This document shows positions 15,802 through 28,717 of a DNA stretch of 64,000 nucleotides, piece after piece. This DNA is from Strigamia acuminata (Eukaryota; Arthropoda; Chilopoda; Geophilomorpha; Linotaeniidae). Within the stretch, counting starts at the first letter, position 1; every line of letters starts with the position of its first letter. The stretch covers positions 28,360,427 to 28,424,426 of the forward strand of contig OX442315.1 in assembly GCA_949358305.1 (NCBI GenBank), written 5' to 3'. The notes under the pieces were generated by a model. That model was given only the letters and a program-made list of their open reading frames with translations. It had not been told where the DNA came from and made no database searches. The position numbers and the translations under genes were made by a program.

Positions 15802-17310
15802 CCACTGTTAGGTTTTGGTGTAATAATTATATATAAACTTTGTATCTACTAAAATTTATTTTAGATTTAAAAAGCTGTCAAATTGACGTAGCTGTTGTAT
15901 TTTGTGTTGTCTCGATTTTTTTACAAATACATGAAAAACGACTGGTTTTAATTTTCATTCAACGTAAACGTATTTCCGCTTCCGTTTCGGTGTACCCAGG
16001 CCGCCATTAGAATCAGAAGTGACGACAAGAGTGTGCTGGAGTGGTTTCATTTCTGGCTGGTAAAGTTTGTTTGCCTGTTGACTGGAAATGCTAACCCAAA
16101 CATCTTGACGCAAAATTATGATTTATGATTTCTAAATCTTGTAAGTATTTTTATGTTGCAGTAATTAATCAATAGACTTTACCGACATTGCTGTCAATCG
16201 GTGAATCAACCCGTTACAAAGGCAAATCATCCTTTTCCCACCTAACGAGAAAAAAATCAATTGTCTGTGTACGTGGAAAAGATAAAGAAAAAAAAAATTC
16301 TCATATCTTTTCCATGCCAGACGTAGTAATTTTAATTTGAGACGAAGAATATAAAAAGTGTATTTTTATTTATTTATAAACGTTTACGTAATTTTATATA
16401 AAAAGGTAAAACGAACGTGCCAAAAGGTCACATCAAATTGTATTTATTGAAAGCTATTCATAGTTTCTTTAGAATTTGGGTTTTAGATTTATTTTCAGAC
16501 TTTTTTCCTGGATATCTATTTCTTTTAATGTGTAAAATGGTTCAACGATTCCTTGCGAATCCAGTTTTCAAGGTCAACTGTCAATAAATGATCGTGTAGT
16601 AAATTAAAATGGCTAACTTTAATTGCAGTGTTGGAAAAATGTGATATTTTTTCCAATTTAATAATAGCTGATCCAATTAAAAGATCAAAAATAGAAGTTT
16701 CTAATGGTACTGTAAACTGTACGCATTATTGCGTGAGATTTCCTGACAAATCGTCTTGTAAAGGACAAATTTAAAACGATTGGAAGATGATTATTATTGT
16801 TTCCTGCCTTTTTTGGTTTAATTTAAACATTGAGAATTGCAAATTTTTATTGAGTCAGTTCCTATTTCAAGTTTCTAATCTGGCTTTGATTAGGTTTTAA
16901 AATGTGTGAAAAATTAAAAATAAAAAAGGTTTTTTTTTTTCTTCTTTCCACCATTGCATTGCAAGCAGGAAGTTAAAACGACACGAGAATCCTGTTGATA
17001 TGAATAGCGCGGATGAAGAAATCGGAGGAACCGCACAATGAGCATGACATAGCGAACGTGAAGGGAGGAAAAAATAATTCGATATTTGCACACACAAAAA
17101 AATACGATGCGCACGGGTGGAGCTTCAATGTGAATTCTAATTGACAGAATTAGGTCGAAATTGATTTGAACCATATTACCAAGTGCATAATTTATAACCT
17201 GACTAATCGTATTATTATTTTTTAATTTTTAATTTTCTAATTTTCTAATTTTTTTCTTTTTTTCTTTTTAGATTTTGTTAGGAATCTGATTCAAACTTCA
17301 CATGATCATC
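15802..17310. other. CDC42SE upstream region with probable 5' noncoding exon and long leader intron
   Basis: A GC-richer island at about 15960-16140 contains a CCGCCATTA (YY1-like) site near 16001. It ends in a consensus donor, GTAAGTATT, at 16141. An acceptor (TTTTTAG) just before 17272 precedes the CDC42SE start codon. I infer a noncoding first exon near 16000-16140 and a leader intron of about 1.1 kb. No other gene is visible. Confidence 0.45.
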
Positions 17311-17969
17311 ATGAGCGAAGTGTGGGTGCAGTGTTTTACTTGTTGTGTGACGGAGCAACCTCAAGCCGGGGTAAAAACACTATTATATTAATTTACATGA
17401 TTTCATATTGACACTAAAAATGCGCTCGAACATTTGTCATAGTTCAATGACTCATTTTTTTATGATTTATTAATCATCGCTTAATCAACACTTTGTATTT
17501 TTATTTATTTGCTTATTTATCAAAATTTTAATTTTTTTTTGTGTTTAGAAACATAGACGGCGGATAGATAGGTCGATGATTGGAGAGCCTACGAATTTTC
17601 GGCACACTGGCCATATTGGATCGGGAGATATACAACTGGGGCAATCACACGTAAGATCATTTTGAGAGGCGCATTGATGAAATAATTTAAACTAAACAGC
17701 ATTTTAAATTACTTGTCTCGATCTATCTTTAAAAAATGGCGGCCGACTGAGTTTGTTTTCAGTCGCAATGTGCGTGCGCACGACGTTTAAATAACCAAAC
17801 ACGACTTTATGAATGCGTCTAGTGAATATTATTTATTATACTTATTTATGATTTTTATTTTTGGTTTTAGTTGACTGCTATTCAAAACCAGATGGCGTCA
17901 AAAGGAGGATACCAATATCAAATTCCAGTGAATATTCCAATTGCAGTTGGAGATATAATCAGAAAATGA
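17311..17969 (+). CDS. CDC42SE: CDC42 small effector protein (SPEC family)
   Basis: This small CRIB-domain protein binds GTP-loaded CDC42 and influences actin organisation at the plasma membrane. Three exons (17311-17370, 17549-17650, 17871-17969) give 86 aa; human CDC42SE1 and CDC42SE2 are about 80-84 aa. The N-terminus [18 protein letters not shown] carries the cysteine cluster that is palmitoylated in the family. It is followed by the basic [15 protein letters not shown] segment and the CRIB core [16 protein letters not shown]. The third exon holds [11 protein letters not shown], the conserved C-terminal motif. The last exon ends at TGA 17967-17969; an overlapping longer frame in that exon is a shadow. 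RAD18 follows on the same strand about 870 bp downstream. Confidence 0.95.
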
Positions 17970-18840
17970 TTCCACGCTTCGAGTTGGACTTTGAAATAGT
18001 GATGTCTGTTTGTGCCTTGGTCGTAGTGCCTTGGAGGATCTCGTAGTGAAACATCTTTGCCGTTTTGAAATAAATCAGCTGGGCTACAAAGGGTTAAATT
18101 GGTTATAGTCTTTGCTTGTTATAACATCCATTCTTCATCATCATTTATTTGTTAGACAGAATGAGTTAAAACGTTTTACGATCAAATTAATTATAGATTC
18201 ATTAAACAAGGACGATTTAAATGATCTATTATTATCTACATGGTTTTTAATAGAAAAATTTGTGATTTTTTATTTTCTTTGCTGTTTCTTCACAATGTAA
18301 GATTTTAATTTTATTGCTTGAGTTATTTCTTAATGAATATTTTGTCGGTGGTTGTATTAAATGTACAGTTTTGTATGGGTTTTTCTTTGGAATTGTATAT
18401 CTGTACAGTGCCAGCAGTTAATTTATCGAGTTCATTATTCGAACGTCACAATCGTAATAAATTTTTTTAAAATTTGTGCTGAATCTTATTTTATGGTTTG
18501 GAAATGACAAAAAGAATTTCATTTGATATTTTTATTATTGAAACTTAAAGATTATTTATTTCCGTTTTTGTTGTGCATAATAATACATTACAACTGAATG
18601 AATAGCTTAACACGATTTATTTCTGGTAATTATGGTTCTTACGAGAGACCTAGGACCTGCAAGATGATTAAATCTCAGTTTCCAATTTCTTCAACCAGAT
18701 GTCAGCACCTATTTTCTCTCAAAAGCTCTTCCTAAGGCGCTCTAATCTTTTTACAGCGTTAATTTGGATGTTTATTATTTTGTACTATACATTTGTAAAT
18801 AATAATATTAATGTCGTGGTTTGAATTATCATAGTTTGAA
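17970..18840. other. CDC42SE 3' untranslated region and RAD18 upstream region
   Basis: An AT-rich stretch of about 870 bases. An AATAAA signal near 18455 could end CDC42SE transcripts. No coding sequence is recognisable. Confidence 0.4.
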
Positions 18841-20858
18841 ATGAACGAAAATATTCATTCGCCAAGTGATTGGCCATCTGAGTTCAATGAATTACAAGTA
18901 AATAAAATTTTCTATTTGTGTTTTTATGATCCGTTAATGCATTACATTTTGTCTTTCAGAAAATGGATGAGTTATTGCGCTGTGGAATTTGTTACGAGTA
19001 CCTGAACATCGCCATGGTGACAACTTGTTCGCATAATTGTATAACGGATGATCATTATTTATTATAAATATTTTATAAGTCTGTAAACGTAATTTTTCCA
19101 TTTGCAGATTGTTCCGTATGCATTAGAAAATACATGAGTTATAAATCAGCGTGTCCAGCCTGTTTTGTCGTAAGAAATTGTGTTAGAAGCTGTAAAAGGT
19201 TTAACAACGGTTTAAATATCAATTACAGATAACGAGTGAACCAGAATTGAAAACTAACAGAGTTCTAGACCAGTTAGTTCAAAATTTTGTTGCTCTTCGG
19301 TAATTCAAGTAGTTTTGAAAGTAAAGCAAATGGATATTTATTATTTACCACAATTAATTCTTTTCAGCTCTAAATTGCTTCACGTGCTTAAAACTTGCTC
19401 GGAACCTTCCAATAAACGCAAACTTCAAATAACTGAGCAAAATGCATTAACAGTAAAATTGAGCTTAACACACTTAATTAAAATGTAATAAACATTTTCA
19501 ATTTACAGAAAAGAAGAAAGGAAGACACTGATAATATAACACCTCAAAGATTAGATGAAGATATGTTTGCAAACTTAAACGAGAAAGGTGATTTAAGAGA
19601 AGAAAAAATAAACATTTTATTATATTATTATTTGCAATGTTTAATACTTTCAGTTGAATGTCCTGTCTGCAGCGTTAAAATTTCTTCGAGGAACATTGAT
19701 CGTCATGTTGAAGATTGTTTGAACAAAGCAGAAAATACCCCTAAAGAGTAAATAACTTACAAAAATCTTAATTAACTGTTTTTAAAATATACACATTGAC
19801 AGAAAAGAAGAAAAGAAGTGTAAACCTCTTCCGAAGTTAGTGTATCATTTAATGTCTGACAAGGATCTTAAAGTTAAATTGAAGCAACACGGATTGAACA
19901 CGCAAGGCGAAAGAAACGTAAACCCTTTTGTTTTATTGACTCTATAATTGTTAATTGTAAATTATTTACGCAGATGCTCATCAAAAGACATCATTCATTT
20001 ACCATTCTCTACAATGCCAATTGTGATTCATTAAAACCGAAACCGATTCTTGCTTTGGTGCGCCAAGTTGAGAAGGAAGAAAGGGTCCCTGTACCGAAAC
20101 CTGTACGGGTTTGATTTGATTTGATTCGATGGATAAGTTTTAATTTTCTGTCTATTTTTTAGGAGAAATATAATTTTTCGAGTCGAAAAGAAGATCCGGC
20201 TGAACAAGAGCATCAAGTCAAAGGATACTGTAAGAATTTAATTTATTTTAATTCTAATAACGATTACAATATTTTGTTTTTGTATTTGAATTTGTTTAGT
20301 GAAAGAACACAAGTCTCAGTTTGATCGATTAATAGAAAACATTAAACAACGTGGTCAAAATAAATTGACGTCAACGCAAACACGGGACGAAATCGCCGAG
20401 TTAACACCGGAAGTCGTTGAGTCTTCCCAGTCGAAAGCTTGCGCGAATGTGGAGTCTATATCGGAAACAGATTTGGATACATCGTACGAAGACGATTTAT
20501 TTGCTTCCAGTCCACCACATTACTTCCAGCCGACTTCGTCATACGTTCATCCTGAAAATAGCTCGTCGTCAACATCGTTTTCCCGTCTCCAGAAAAGCCC
20601 CATTATAGCGCCGCAATATCAAGAGAATAGCTCGTCGTCGACATCGTTTTCCCATCTACAGAGAAGCCCCATAATCGCGTCGCAATATCAAAATTATAAC
20701 GACGAATTATTGAGTTTAGGTTCGTGATTGATTCCAATCATTTCTTTACTACAACTGATGATTCTTACTTTATTTCAGGTCATTCTTCCAGTCGACAGGA
20801 TGCCGCTATTCATTCCGATTCAAATTCAAGTGAAGATAGTATAAGTCTGTTACAATAA
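18841..20858 (+). CDS. RAD18: E3 ubiquitin ligase RAD18 (DNA damage tolerance)
   Basis: RAD18, with the E2 RAD6, monoubiquitinates PCNA at stalled replication forks to recruit translesion polymerases. Twelve exons join in frame: 18841-18897, 18960-19038, 19108-19169, 19229-19299, 19368-19452, 19509-19587, 19654-19747, 19803-19917, 19974-20102, 20163-20229, 20300-20719 and 20779-20858. They total 1338 nt, 445 aa (human 495). The RING is at about residues 25-66 (LLRCGICYEYLNIAM, CSHNYCSVCIRKYMSY, CPACF), split by an intron inside CSHNY. The UBZ zinc finger reads VECPVCSVKI...H...C, the SAP domain is LVYHLMSDKDLKVKLKQHGL, and the RAD6-binding segment is around EHKSQFDRLIENIKQR. A TAG lies upstream in frame, so ATG 18841 is the start. 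The serine-rich tail contains a duplicated 23-residue unit (separate entry). Confidence 0.96.
20554..20691 (+). repeat. Two-copy 69-bp tandem duplication inside the RAD18 coding sequence
   Basis: Units 20554-20622 and 20623-20691 are adjacent, exactly 69 bp each and in frame. Each encodes a 23-residue segment beginning ENSSSSTSFS and ending QYQ. They differ by a handful of substitutions, so the duplication is fairly recent. It lies in the low-complexity C-terminal tail between the RAD6-binding region and the end. Confidence 0.93.
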
Positions 20859-21765
20859 TGCAATATTCTGTATAGATCTAATGTAAATACATATAGCAAC
20901 AGAATTTTTAAAAAATAATATTCGAGTTTAATGTGATTTTCTGGAAAACTTAAGGGCTTATCTTGTATTCTCATGAGTGTTGTGTGTATTTTGAGTTCGG
21001 TAAAAGCCATGATGGGCGAAGGTAACGAGAGGCCAAATCGCACAGGAATTTAGAGCGGGGATGAAATTGTCGAATTTTAAACAAATCAATTAAATGTGTT
21101 ATTTATTTCTACTAGGGAAACTGAAATCTGGAGGGCACATTGCCCAAATGTGGGTTTAAACTTTATATGCTGCATACTCGGACCATGTCCTATTTTATTT
21201 CCATGAAATGTTTACAGTTATCACTTTTGGGTCGATATTTCCTGGGAACAGGTGCATTAAGATCATTAAAAAAAGGTAAATATTAAATCATTTTGAGCTT
21301 ATTTCTGTGAATCAGCAAGAAAGACTTTATGTTCTCCAGTAGGGAGCATTGTATGTGGTAATGTGGGTCCTATAAGGAAGGAAATGCATTTTTCAACGAA
21401 AAAAAATTATTTATGGCTAAAATTATACCTGGAATGACAACTTCAGTTAATGTCCTTGGAATGATGCCGGTTTTATTTACACCTTTTCTAAAGTGGGTTT
21501 TGTGCTATAATAACCAGCTGGGTTGTTACTTCCAGGGTATTGAAAATTAGGCAACACGCCCGCATTAGCAGGTAGCAGATGGACACGATGAAATAATTGC
21601 TGCATTTTGGCCATTTCATATTTATGTTGTGTTAAAAAAATATTGATAAAATGTTAGAATTTTTTCCCCCTTAGTCATGTCAAAATCGATGAATCTAGAT
21701 CTTGACTAGTATGAAATAAAAAATTGTGCTTATAACAATTATATCACAGTTTTATTTTGTATATT
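20859..21765. other. Convergent intergenic region between RAD18 and the XKR gene
   Basis: About 900 bases at the 3' ends of two convergent genes. The open frames present are short and resemble nothing I know. I see only likely 3' untranslated sequence and AT-rich spacer. Confidence 0.45.
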
Positions 21766-23481
21766 TTACATTTCCGAACTCTTTATTGAATTATTCTCAT
21801 CGTCTTCCTCAGTAACTGGGTCTAATATGTAAATAGATTTCCTTCGAGTCATAATATTAGCATAACGTCGCCAATAAAACAAAAACATCAGGATTAAGCC
21901 GAGGATAAAGGAGACGTAATGACCTATGACAAACGCGTATTGAAATACAACCGGAATTTCATGCTTCTCGTACCATATTGCTACAAACACAGTATTCTGA
22001 ACGAAATCACAAATGCAAATCAGAATGTATGACTTGTACGTGTAATGGAAGCCCCCGTCATTTGTAGGTACGCATATTCCGAGTATGACTAAAACAAACT
22101 GAGAGAAATTTCTTATCACTTTTTTTTCACGGTCGCATTTCCTGAATGTCACCATGACGAGGCAACGCACGCTGAGGACGGCACCGATGACGTAGAATTT
22201 GCCGAAACGGGCCAACGATACGGCTATGACGTTAGCACCTAACACGAACACGTGAGCCAAGAAGTTGAGCACTTTCTCCGCAACTGACATTTGACAGCAG
22301 GTAAAAGGATTGCTAATAACGGATGGAGTTCGGCTAACGTAGCTGGATATCCCCCAAGAAATTGAAACCAACGACGACAGAATCGTCAGAAGTCGAAATA
22401 TTTCTGGAGATAAAAAATATGACAATTTTTACAATTTTTATTTTTACTCGATTGGTACTTACCACCATCGAATGACTTTATTCTTTTGTCGTGCACACCT
22501 TCCATCGTTAAGATAGTTTGAAGTATAAGTTGGGGCAGTGCCTCAAAAGTGCTTTCGTAGAACCGAATTCCGTAAGAATCGTTTTGTAGTTTTTCCAATT
22601 CGGATCGGTGTGTTTTCTGTTTTGTCTTGTTCCAGTAGCCAGACCAAGCGTGGTAAACGATTTTAGAACATCTAATCAAGACAAAAAAAATATCAACGAC
22701 TTAAATAAAAGTTGGCAATGGTATTCATTGACACGTAAATCATGACATTCACATTTTGACAGTGCTGACAACTATGAGGAAGGCTTCTGCTAATCCTCGA
22801 AGTACCTCCTGCATTCTCTCTTTTGAGCAAGTGCAACTTTGTAGAAAGGAATCTCTGCAAATATTCTAATTAATCTTTCTGTTCCCAGGAAAAATTTTCT
22901 TATTGATGCTGCACATAAATTACGTCTGGATTGTAGTTATGGTTGCCAGATTTAAGTTTTTATAACGTGACATAGATTATGAAAGCTTAACAGGGCGCGC
23001 GGGGAAAAGGCAAATTTAATAAACATTTTATTTTTAATTTTTTAATTTTTTTTTGTTAGTTTCAACATGGAAATTGGAAGGGACAATTCCCTGACAACCC
23101 TAATTACGAATCACAGATGTACCGGTAAAACTTGTCCATTAAAACGCCAACACAGGGAAGAATAACAAAAACGAGGGTAAGAGATCCTTCTCGGATACTT
23201 CCTTCAGAGTAGTACATATAAACCATTATGATGTCAGTGGCTACATCGACAATGTAACTGGTCAATGAAAAAACTGCCAGTGAAAATACTAAATTCATTG
23301 GCATTGGCGGTATTCGAGGCATTTGCATTTTTTTTAAATTGACACTCCATATACTGCCTGACCGACTTGGCGTGCTTGTGGTAGTCGAAAGGGTATCGCC
23401 GTCAGATCTACTCGATGTACTTTTATCATTTTTCTCATCGTCGAATGATGTTACTACCACTCGTGGCTTGTTGTTTTCCAT
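21766..23481 (-). CDS. XK-related (XKR) multi-pass membrane protein, possible apoptotic scramblase
   Basis: XKR proteins are polytopic plasma-membrane proteins; the XKR4/8/9 and CED-8 branch scrambles phospholipids after caspase activation, exposing phosphatidylserine. Four coding exons join in frame: 23108-23481, 22753-22854, 22463-22671 and 21766-22403. They total 1323 nt, 440 aa. The N-terminal 55 residues are polar and serine-rich (STSSRSDGDTLSTTTSTPSR), followed by the first membrane segment (MNLVFSLAVFSLTSYIVDVATDIIM, abridged). The family motif FYESTFEALPQLILQ is present in exon 3, and several further hydrophobic segments follow. The C-terminus is acidic and cytosolic-looking (DPVTEEDDENNSIKSSEM). 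An acceptor just upstream of ATG 23481 and a donor near 23560 indicate a noncoding 5' exon. The subfamily and activity are not resolved; I see no caspase site that I would assert. Confidence 0.88.
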
Positions 23482-24310
23482 TTCGACTCCTAAAATTACA
23501 ATTACAATTAAACATTTCAATATTTCGCCCAACTAAATGAGAGAAACTTGAGATTTACCTTTTTTGCTTTACACAAGCTTCAAAGATGGAACTGGAGCAT
23601 CTGCTTCTTTGCACCTCCGGAGCACAAATCCATGTGCAAGTCCCTAAACGCATCGCCAAGTTGGACGCCTACAATGATGCATTTTCAGTACACACTGAGC
23701 TATCTTTAGACTTCTAACTCAGGCAAAAACATTCTCACTAGACAAACTCTGAGTGATTCATTTATTTTATATAGTCTACAACCAATACATCTTGTTTTGC
23801 TTTTTATTTACAAAGTTAAAAATGGCTGAAAATAAAAAAATGAATACAAACAGTGTGATTAATTGAATATCTCTTGGTACTTTCATATTGTTATAGAAAA
23901 ACTACTTAAGTAAGTGTTAAGTAAGTGGAAAATTATGTATTGGAAAGACAGCATATTAAATTCCTCGGTAAAATAATCCTTAATTCGCTGTTTGTGTGGT
24001 CGTTTGCCAAGTTTATTTGCGTCCTTAAAGAGGTAAACTGTCACAGTTGTTTGCTCGCCAAAAATGTAGCTGCACAAGGTCGTTGTTGACAAGTTGACGG
24101 AATTTGTTTCTGTACCTAGCGTAAATTTGTCGGTTTTATTCAGCGCATCGTGCCTTTTTTGAGGCTTAATGATTTAAAATGAAAACTGTGTCTGACGATA
24201 AAATTAATCTGAATTTATGGTTTCCTTGGTAGGAGGAGCAAGTAAATGCCAATTAGAGAAAAAAACAACAAAACTTACATTTAAGTTGATGCACTGGCGG
24301 ATTAGCTGCA
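23482..24310. other. Divergent upstream region of XKR (-) and the first 12-Cys gene (+)
   Basis: On the minus strand the region near 23560-23670 looks like the noncoding first exon of XKR: it ends in AAG/GTAAATC and is less AT-rich. The rest is AT-rich spacer with no recognisable coding sequence. Confidence 0.4.
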
Positions 24311-25368
24311 ATGGCAAATTCGTTCCACTTGATCATTACAATTTCTGGTAAGAATTAATGCAAGTTTAACTCATTTTTTCTTATTTTTCATTATTATTTG
24401 GCAATTCCATCGCAAAAAAAATATTTGTTGAGGTTTATGTAGTTTTATGTATGAATATATCTACTGTTGATGATTTATTTCAGCTTTGTGTTCTTTTTTA
24501 CCGAATTCATTGCAAGATAATGCTGCTTGTAAGGAGCAAACAGAAATGATTGTAGATTGTTGGCTACACTACGGCGATCCTCCATCATGTAAACGAAAGT
24601 ACGTAATAGTTGAACTCTCTAATTTATATTTCCTTGAAATTCTGTGAAATGAATGCACAATTTTCATTAAGTAATATTTCTATGAGTACTTAAACTATTA
24701 TGTAAAAAGGAAATGTTGATTTCTTTTCTTTTTTTTATTTACATATGTTGTGTTGTAAAGAAGTTCGATGGTTTTGTGTGCTGAAGAAAGATTTGACTCA
24801 GTTTTAAATTGTTCTTCGGATACTTTAAGACAAATTAAACGCATGGTTTATAGTTACGGAGCGACAGAAAGTGCACTGTGTGAGGAAGACAGCGATTTGC
24901 ACACGGGTGAAGATAATGTTTTGAAGAGAAACACTGAAAACTAATGATTTATTTATTTATTTTGATATTTAGATATTCAAACACGAAAACCATGTTGGTC
25001 TATATTACGGAGTTGTGCGTTACAAGTAATGATGGTGGAATCGGATGAAGCTGACGAGCTGTGCAGGTAAGCGGAACCGTTTGCTAAGAAATTTAATAGT
25101 AAACCCTTGTTTATTATTGTTTAGTGACGTTATGAAATTGATTAGTGTCTGCAATCGCATTAGTCACAGTTGCGCCAGTATTTACAGACCTTTCATCAGC
25201 TCAATCATCGAAAAATCGAATTGCAAAGGTTTTTATGTAGTCTCAGACGAAGAATCACCTAATGAAGATTCATTAACGCAACTCGAAATGACAGATAATG
25301 CCGGTTTCAGAGCATCTGTGGGCTATATCACTTTATTTGTTGCAATAATTATGTTTTCATTTTTGTAA
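24311..25368 (+). CDS. Unrecognised 12-cysteine secreted protein, probably GPI-anchored (array member 1)
   Basis: Function unknown. Five exons (24311-24347, 24484-24598, 24761-24906, 24973-25066, 25125-25368) join in frame with intron phases 1, 2, 1, 2 to give 211 aa. The protein starts with a signal peptide (MANSFHLIITISALCSFLPNS), continues with a polar ectodomain holding twelve cysteines, and ends in a hydrophobic segment (VGYITLFVAIIMFSFL) with no cytosolic residues, the pattern of a GPI attachment signal. Key motifs are C-x9-C-W (CKEQTEMIVDCW) at the end of exon 2 and C-W-x5-C (CWSILRSC) in exon 4. The exon 3 acceptor could lie 3 nt further on; I chose the one that keeps the spacing of the paralogs. 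It is the first of eight related genes between 24.3 and 40.7 kb and is not in a DNA-level duplicate of any other. A single-pass membrane anchor is the alternative. Confidence 0.85.
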
Positions 25369-26251
25369 TTGCTAAATGCGATAATCTGCTTCGTGTGACA
25401 AGCTGCAAGAAACTTTATTGAGTATTCAGATGTTCAAATCTCAAAATTAGTTTTAGCTTTTATATTATCAAATTCCTGTTTGACAAATTTCACATACTGA
25501 ATTAAATGTACGAAACGTAACCGCATGAGTTGATAAATGAAATAAATTACAAATTAACGTGTTAATTACACTTTTACTGCTAATGTGTCGATGAGATCTT
25601 TTGAGAACTTAATTTGTTTTTAACTGACTAACATAATTATTTTTTCTTTTTAGTTTAATTAAGGAATCCAATAAACTAAAAAAAAACGCATTGATCTAAC
25701 AGTGTGGATTGGGAGCGGCTGGGCTACCGTAGACAATATTAGTGTTTAATTGAAATTCATTGTATTCTAGACAGAAAACATGATGGAATTGACGATTTGA
25801 ATTCTCTTCCAGTTCTCCATGGACAATTAGATGCAAATCTCTGGTATATAATTATTTTTATTACTTGGATGTATCTGCACAAATTTGTATTTCCAGTGCA
25901 CGTATATTTTTAATTTTCATCGCACATATTCCTACTGATGCACATTTTGTGCCCAGTAGAGTAAAGTTTGTAGTAAACAACAGATTTCATCACCATTCAT
26001 CGTCCATTTGCATGGTTCGTTTATAACGAAAAAAAATCAATATCAACGAAGCATTCCGCCTTCATATAAAACGACGTATTTTATTAACATTGCACAATTT
26101 ATTTTTTTGGCAAAGGCATTTTAATTATTTATTTTTTAATTAATAAAATTGATAGGTGGATCACATCCAGAAGGCGAATTCTTTTATTTTATTGCATTCA
26201 ACACTCATCAGCAGGAAGTTGTGTTTTCAGTCCTCTGCAATCTAACTGAGA
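25369..26251. other. Spacer between array members 1 and 2
   Basis: About 880 bases of AT-rich sequence. I see no coding exon with the family's motifs and no other gene. Confidence 0.4.
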
Positions 26252-27619
26252 ATGGCGGCTACCGAATTTAAGAAACCACAACTCATTGTGCTAAGTGCAG
26301 GTAGATATATTTCTATTAATATATTTCTAATGTATTTCATTTATAAAACTCTCGTTTAGATTTTTAGAATAAGTAATAAAAATAATTATTTCGATTCTAA
26401 AAAAATAAGTTGAATAAAGGAAGAAACGGGCGTGTGCATGTACGCAGTTCATAAACAAAACATAATATAATTTAATGTGACATATATTGGTTTTATGAGA
26501 AATGAATTATTTTAATTACTTTTATTAATTTTTTTGAAATATTATTTACCATTTAAATGCAGTAATTCTATACATCATGACGGACCAAGTCCAAACTCAA
26601 AGCTGTAAAGCCATATTACAAGAGATTAAAAATTGCTGGAATTTACATCCGCAGCTTCCATCGCCAGATTGTAAAATTGGCAGTAACACGTAAGCAAGTG
26701 GTTTGATATTTTATGATTTTTAGAAGTAGTCTTTGTAGAAGGTCTTATTTTTATTTGTGAATGAAAATCATGTTATAATGGAAAGCCCTCCTTGTAGTAA
26801 AAATAATGCGTACAATATTGCAATCAATATACGTCGTAGTTGATAATGAGTAATAACCTCAACTTAAAAATCACTGAAGTATGTTTTTTTGTCAATGAGA
26901 AAGTTTTGTACTTCCATGTTAAAAAAAAAAGTTTCAAATTTAGAACAATTTATCATTCCGAATTCCTTTTAATAAATTCAATGAAAGGTTTAGTTTATTT
27001 TTTATTCGGGTAAGCCTTATTTTCCTCTGTTAGTAATTGTAATTACTTGTTTCGTTACAGCTCCCTCGTTGAATGCGCCCATGATAAACTTTACTCGTTA
27101 CAAAAATGTGACTTCTATCAAAGATGGGAAGGTGCTCACCGTACAACCCTTTACACAAAAACTATGGACGTTGTTTGCGAGGAAAACCTCATATACGAAG
27201 GTATAATAACTGCAAATTGTTTAAATTTTCTTTTAAATTAATGTTTTTCTTTCTTTCTGTCAAGAATTTAAAAAAGATGAAGGTTGTTGGAATGATGCTC
27301 GTGTGTGCGCTGAAGAGATAATTCATATACCAAAACAAACAACATGGGAATTATGCAAGTGAGAAAAGTAATGTATTGAATAAAGTATACAGTTTGTTAA
27401 TTTGGGTTTGTTATTTGATACAGAAATGTTACCGCGATGCTCACTGACTGTAAATCTCAAGAACACAATCCAAATCGAATAGGAAATTGTTCAGAATACA
27501 TTCACACTTTTGTGAACTCAGCATTGCTAAAATCTGAAATGTGTGGCGTCGCTACAGTGCTTGCTCAGGCTTCATTGGTTTTGATTGCGTGCCTCGTCAG
27601 CATCATGTTAGGTCAATAA
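26252..27619 (+). CDS. Unrecognised 12-cysteine secreted protein, probably GPI-anchored (array member 2)
   Basis: Function unknown. Five exons (26252-26300, 26563-26689, 27061-27200, 27265-27358, 27424-27619), phases 1, 2, 1, 2, give 201 aa. Exons 1 and 2 together encode the signal peptide (KKPQLIVLSAVILYIM region). The ectodomain has twelve cysteines, with C-x9-C-W (CKAILQEIKNCW) and C-W-x5-C (CWNDARVC). NVTAM is a likely N-glycosylation site. The C-terminus is hydrophobic (TVLAQASLVLIACLVSIML) and ends two residues later. It is closest to array member 3: both carry C-K-N-[VI]-T-A-[MI]-[LV]-[TN]-D-C and the string HNP-[NS]-R, so these two are the most recent gene duplicates of the array. Confidence 0.86.
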
Positions 27620-28717
27620 TGTTGCCCCGCTGTCAGTGTCACAGAGTATACAAAAATACGTAGGTACCTCAGTAGAAGCTTAAAAAAGAAAACATCACTC
27701 TTGCCATCAAATCAGTATTACAAATCTGAATTTTTGTTACGGACAAACTTTTCACAGTATATACATATAGCATATTAAAAAATCTCCTTACAGGTTTACT
27801 GAAAAAATATCTATTTATTGCATCAATTTCTTTGTTGACGCGTATTTTATGTACGTGAAGCGAATGCAATTTATAATATATTTTTGTATTTCTCTGTACA
27901 CAGTTTATCTTCTGGGCACGTATTCAGGGCCTTCACACTAACGGAGCTCCGGGTGACTGAGTTAATATCGACGAATAATTGCCTTTTGTCAAATACCTCA
28001 AATTCTGTAAAAGTGTTGATCAAAATTAATCTACTTATTTTTATATTTTATTTGGTCTATTTAATTTTAATTCATAAAAGGTTTATTTGGGTTATGCCAT
28101 TGATTTACACGAAAAATGCTTGTTTTATTGTATACGATTTGAATCAACTTTATGTTGGATCCCGCACTTGCAGCTGTTGTATTTGTAATCAAAGTTATTG
28201 TATTTATATTTTAATCTGTACATATGAATTTACTACGTGCAAAAATAAGTTCAGTCACGTATATTTACTTTTTTAAAAGTTGTTTTTATTATTTTATTTG
28301 AAAGTCCTACCATATTCACATTTATAATCTACCGATTATAAATATTCATACTAAAATTTAAAATATAAAAACTAAGATTCAATAAAATATTTTAAGCTTT
28401 AGCTGATGATATCATTCTAATGACATCACCCTAAGTTCAATATAGTGACAGCCATGTTGAAAACCAGACCTTGCCACTGTGATATAACGACAAAAAATCA
28501 TTACTGAGCCGTAGCATAGAGGAAAAGGTAAAAGTTGTTGCACAGAATCCTAATTGCAAACAATTTAAGTGAATTTTACTTTCTAGAATATTACATAATC
28601 GCTTAAATTGTTTTATAAAAATTTAGGAATGTGTAATTTAATTACAAATAAGCTAACATTGTGACTCTTGTTAGAACAAAAAGAGATTGGTTCAAAATCC
28701 GTGACAGGCTCGAAAAC
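27620..28717. other. Spacer between array members 2 and 3
   Basis: AT-rich spacer. A 130-codon open frame at 27884-28276 has TTN-rich, low-complexity content and no splice partner, and I do not accept it as a gene. The segment near 28430-28700 is less AT-rich and may hold the promoter of member 3. Confidence 0.4.

Noticed and set aside
27884-28276. 130-codon open frame on the plus strand
   Set aside because: Low-complexity, AT-driven composition, no splice partner, no family motif, and it follows directly after array member 2, where a 3' untranslated region is expected.
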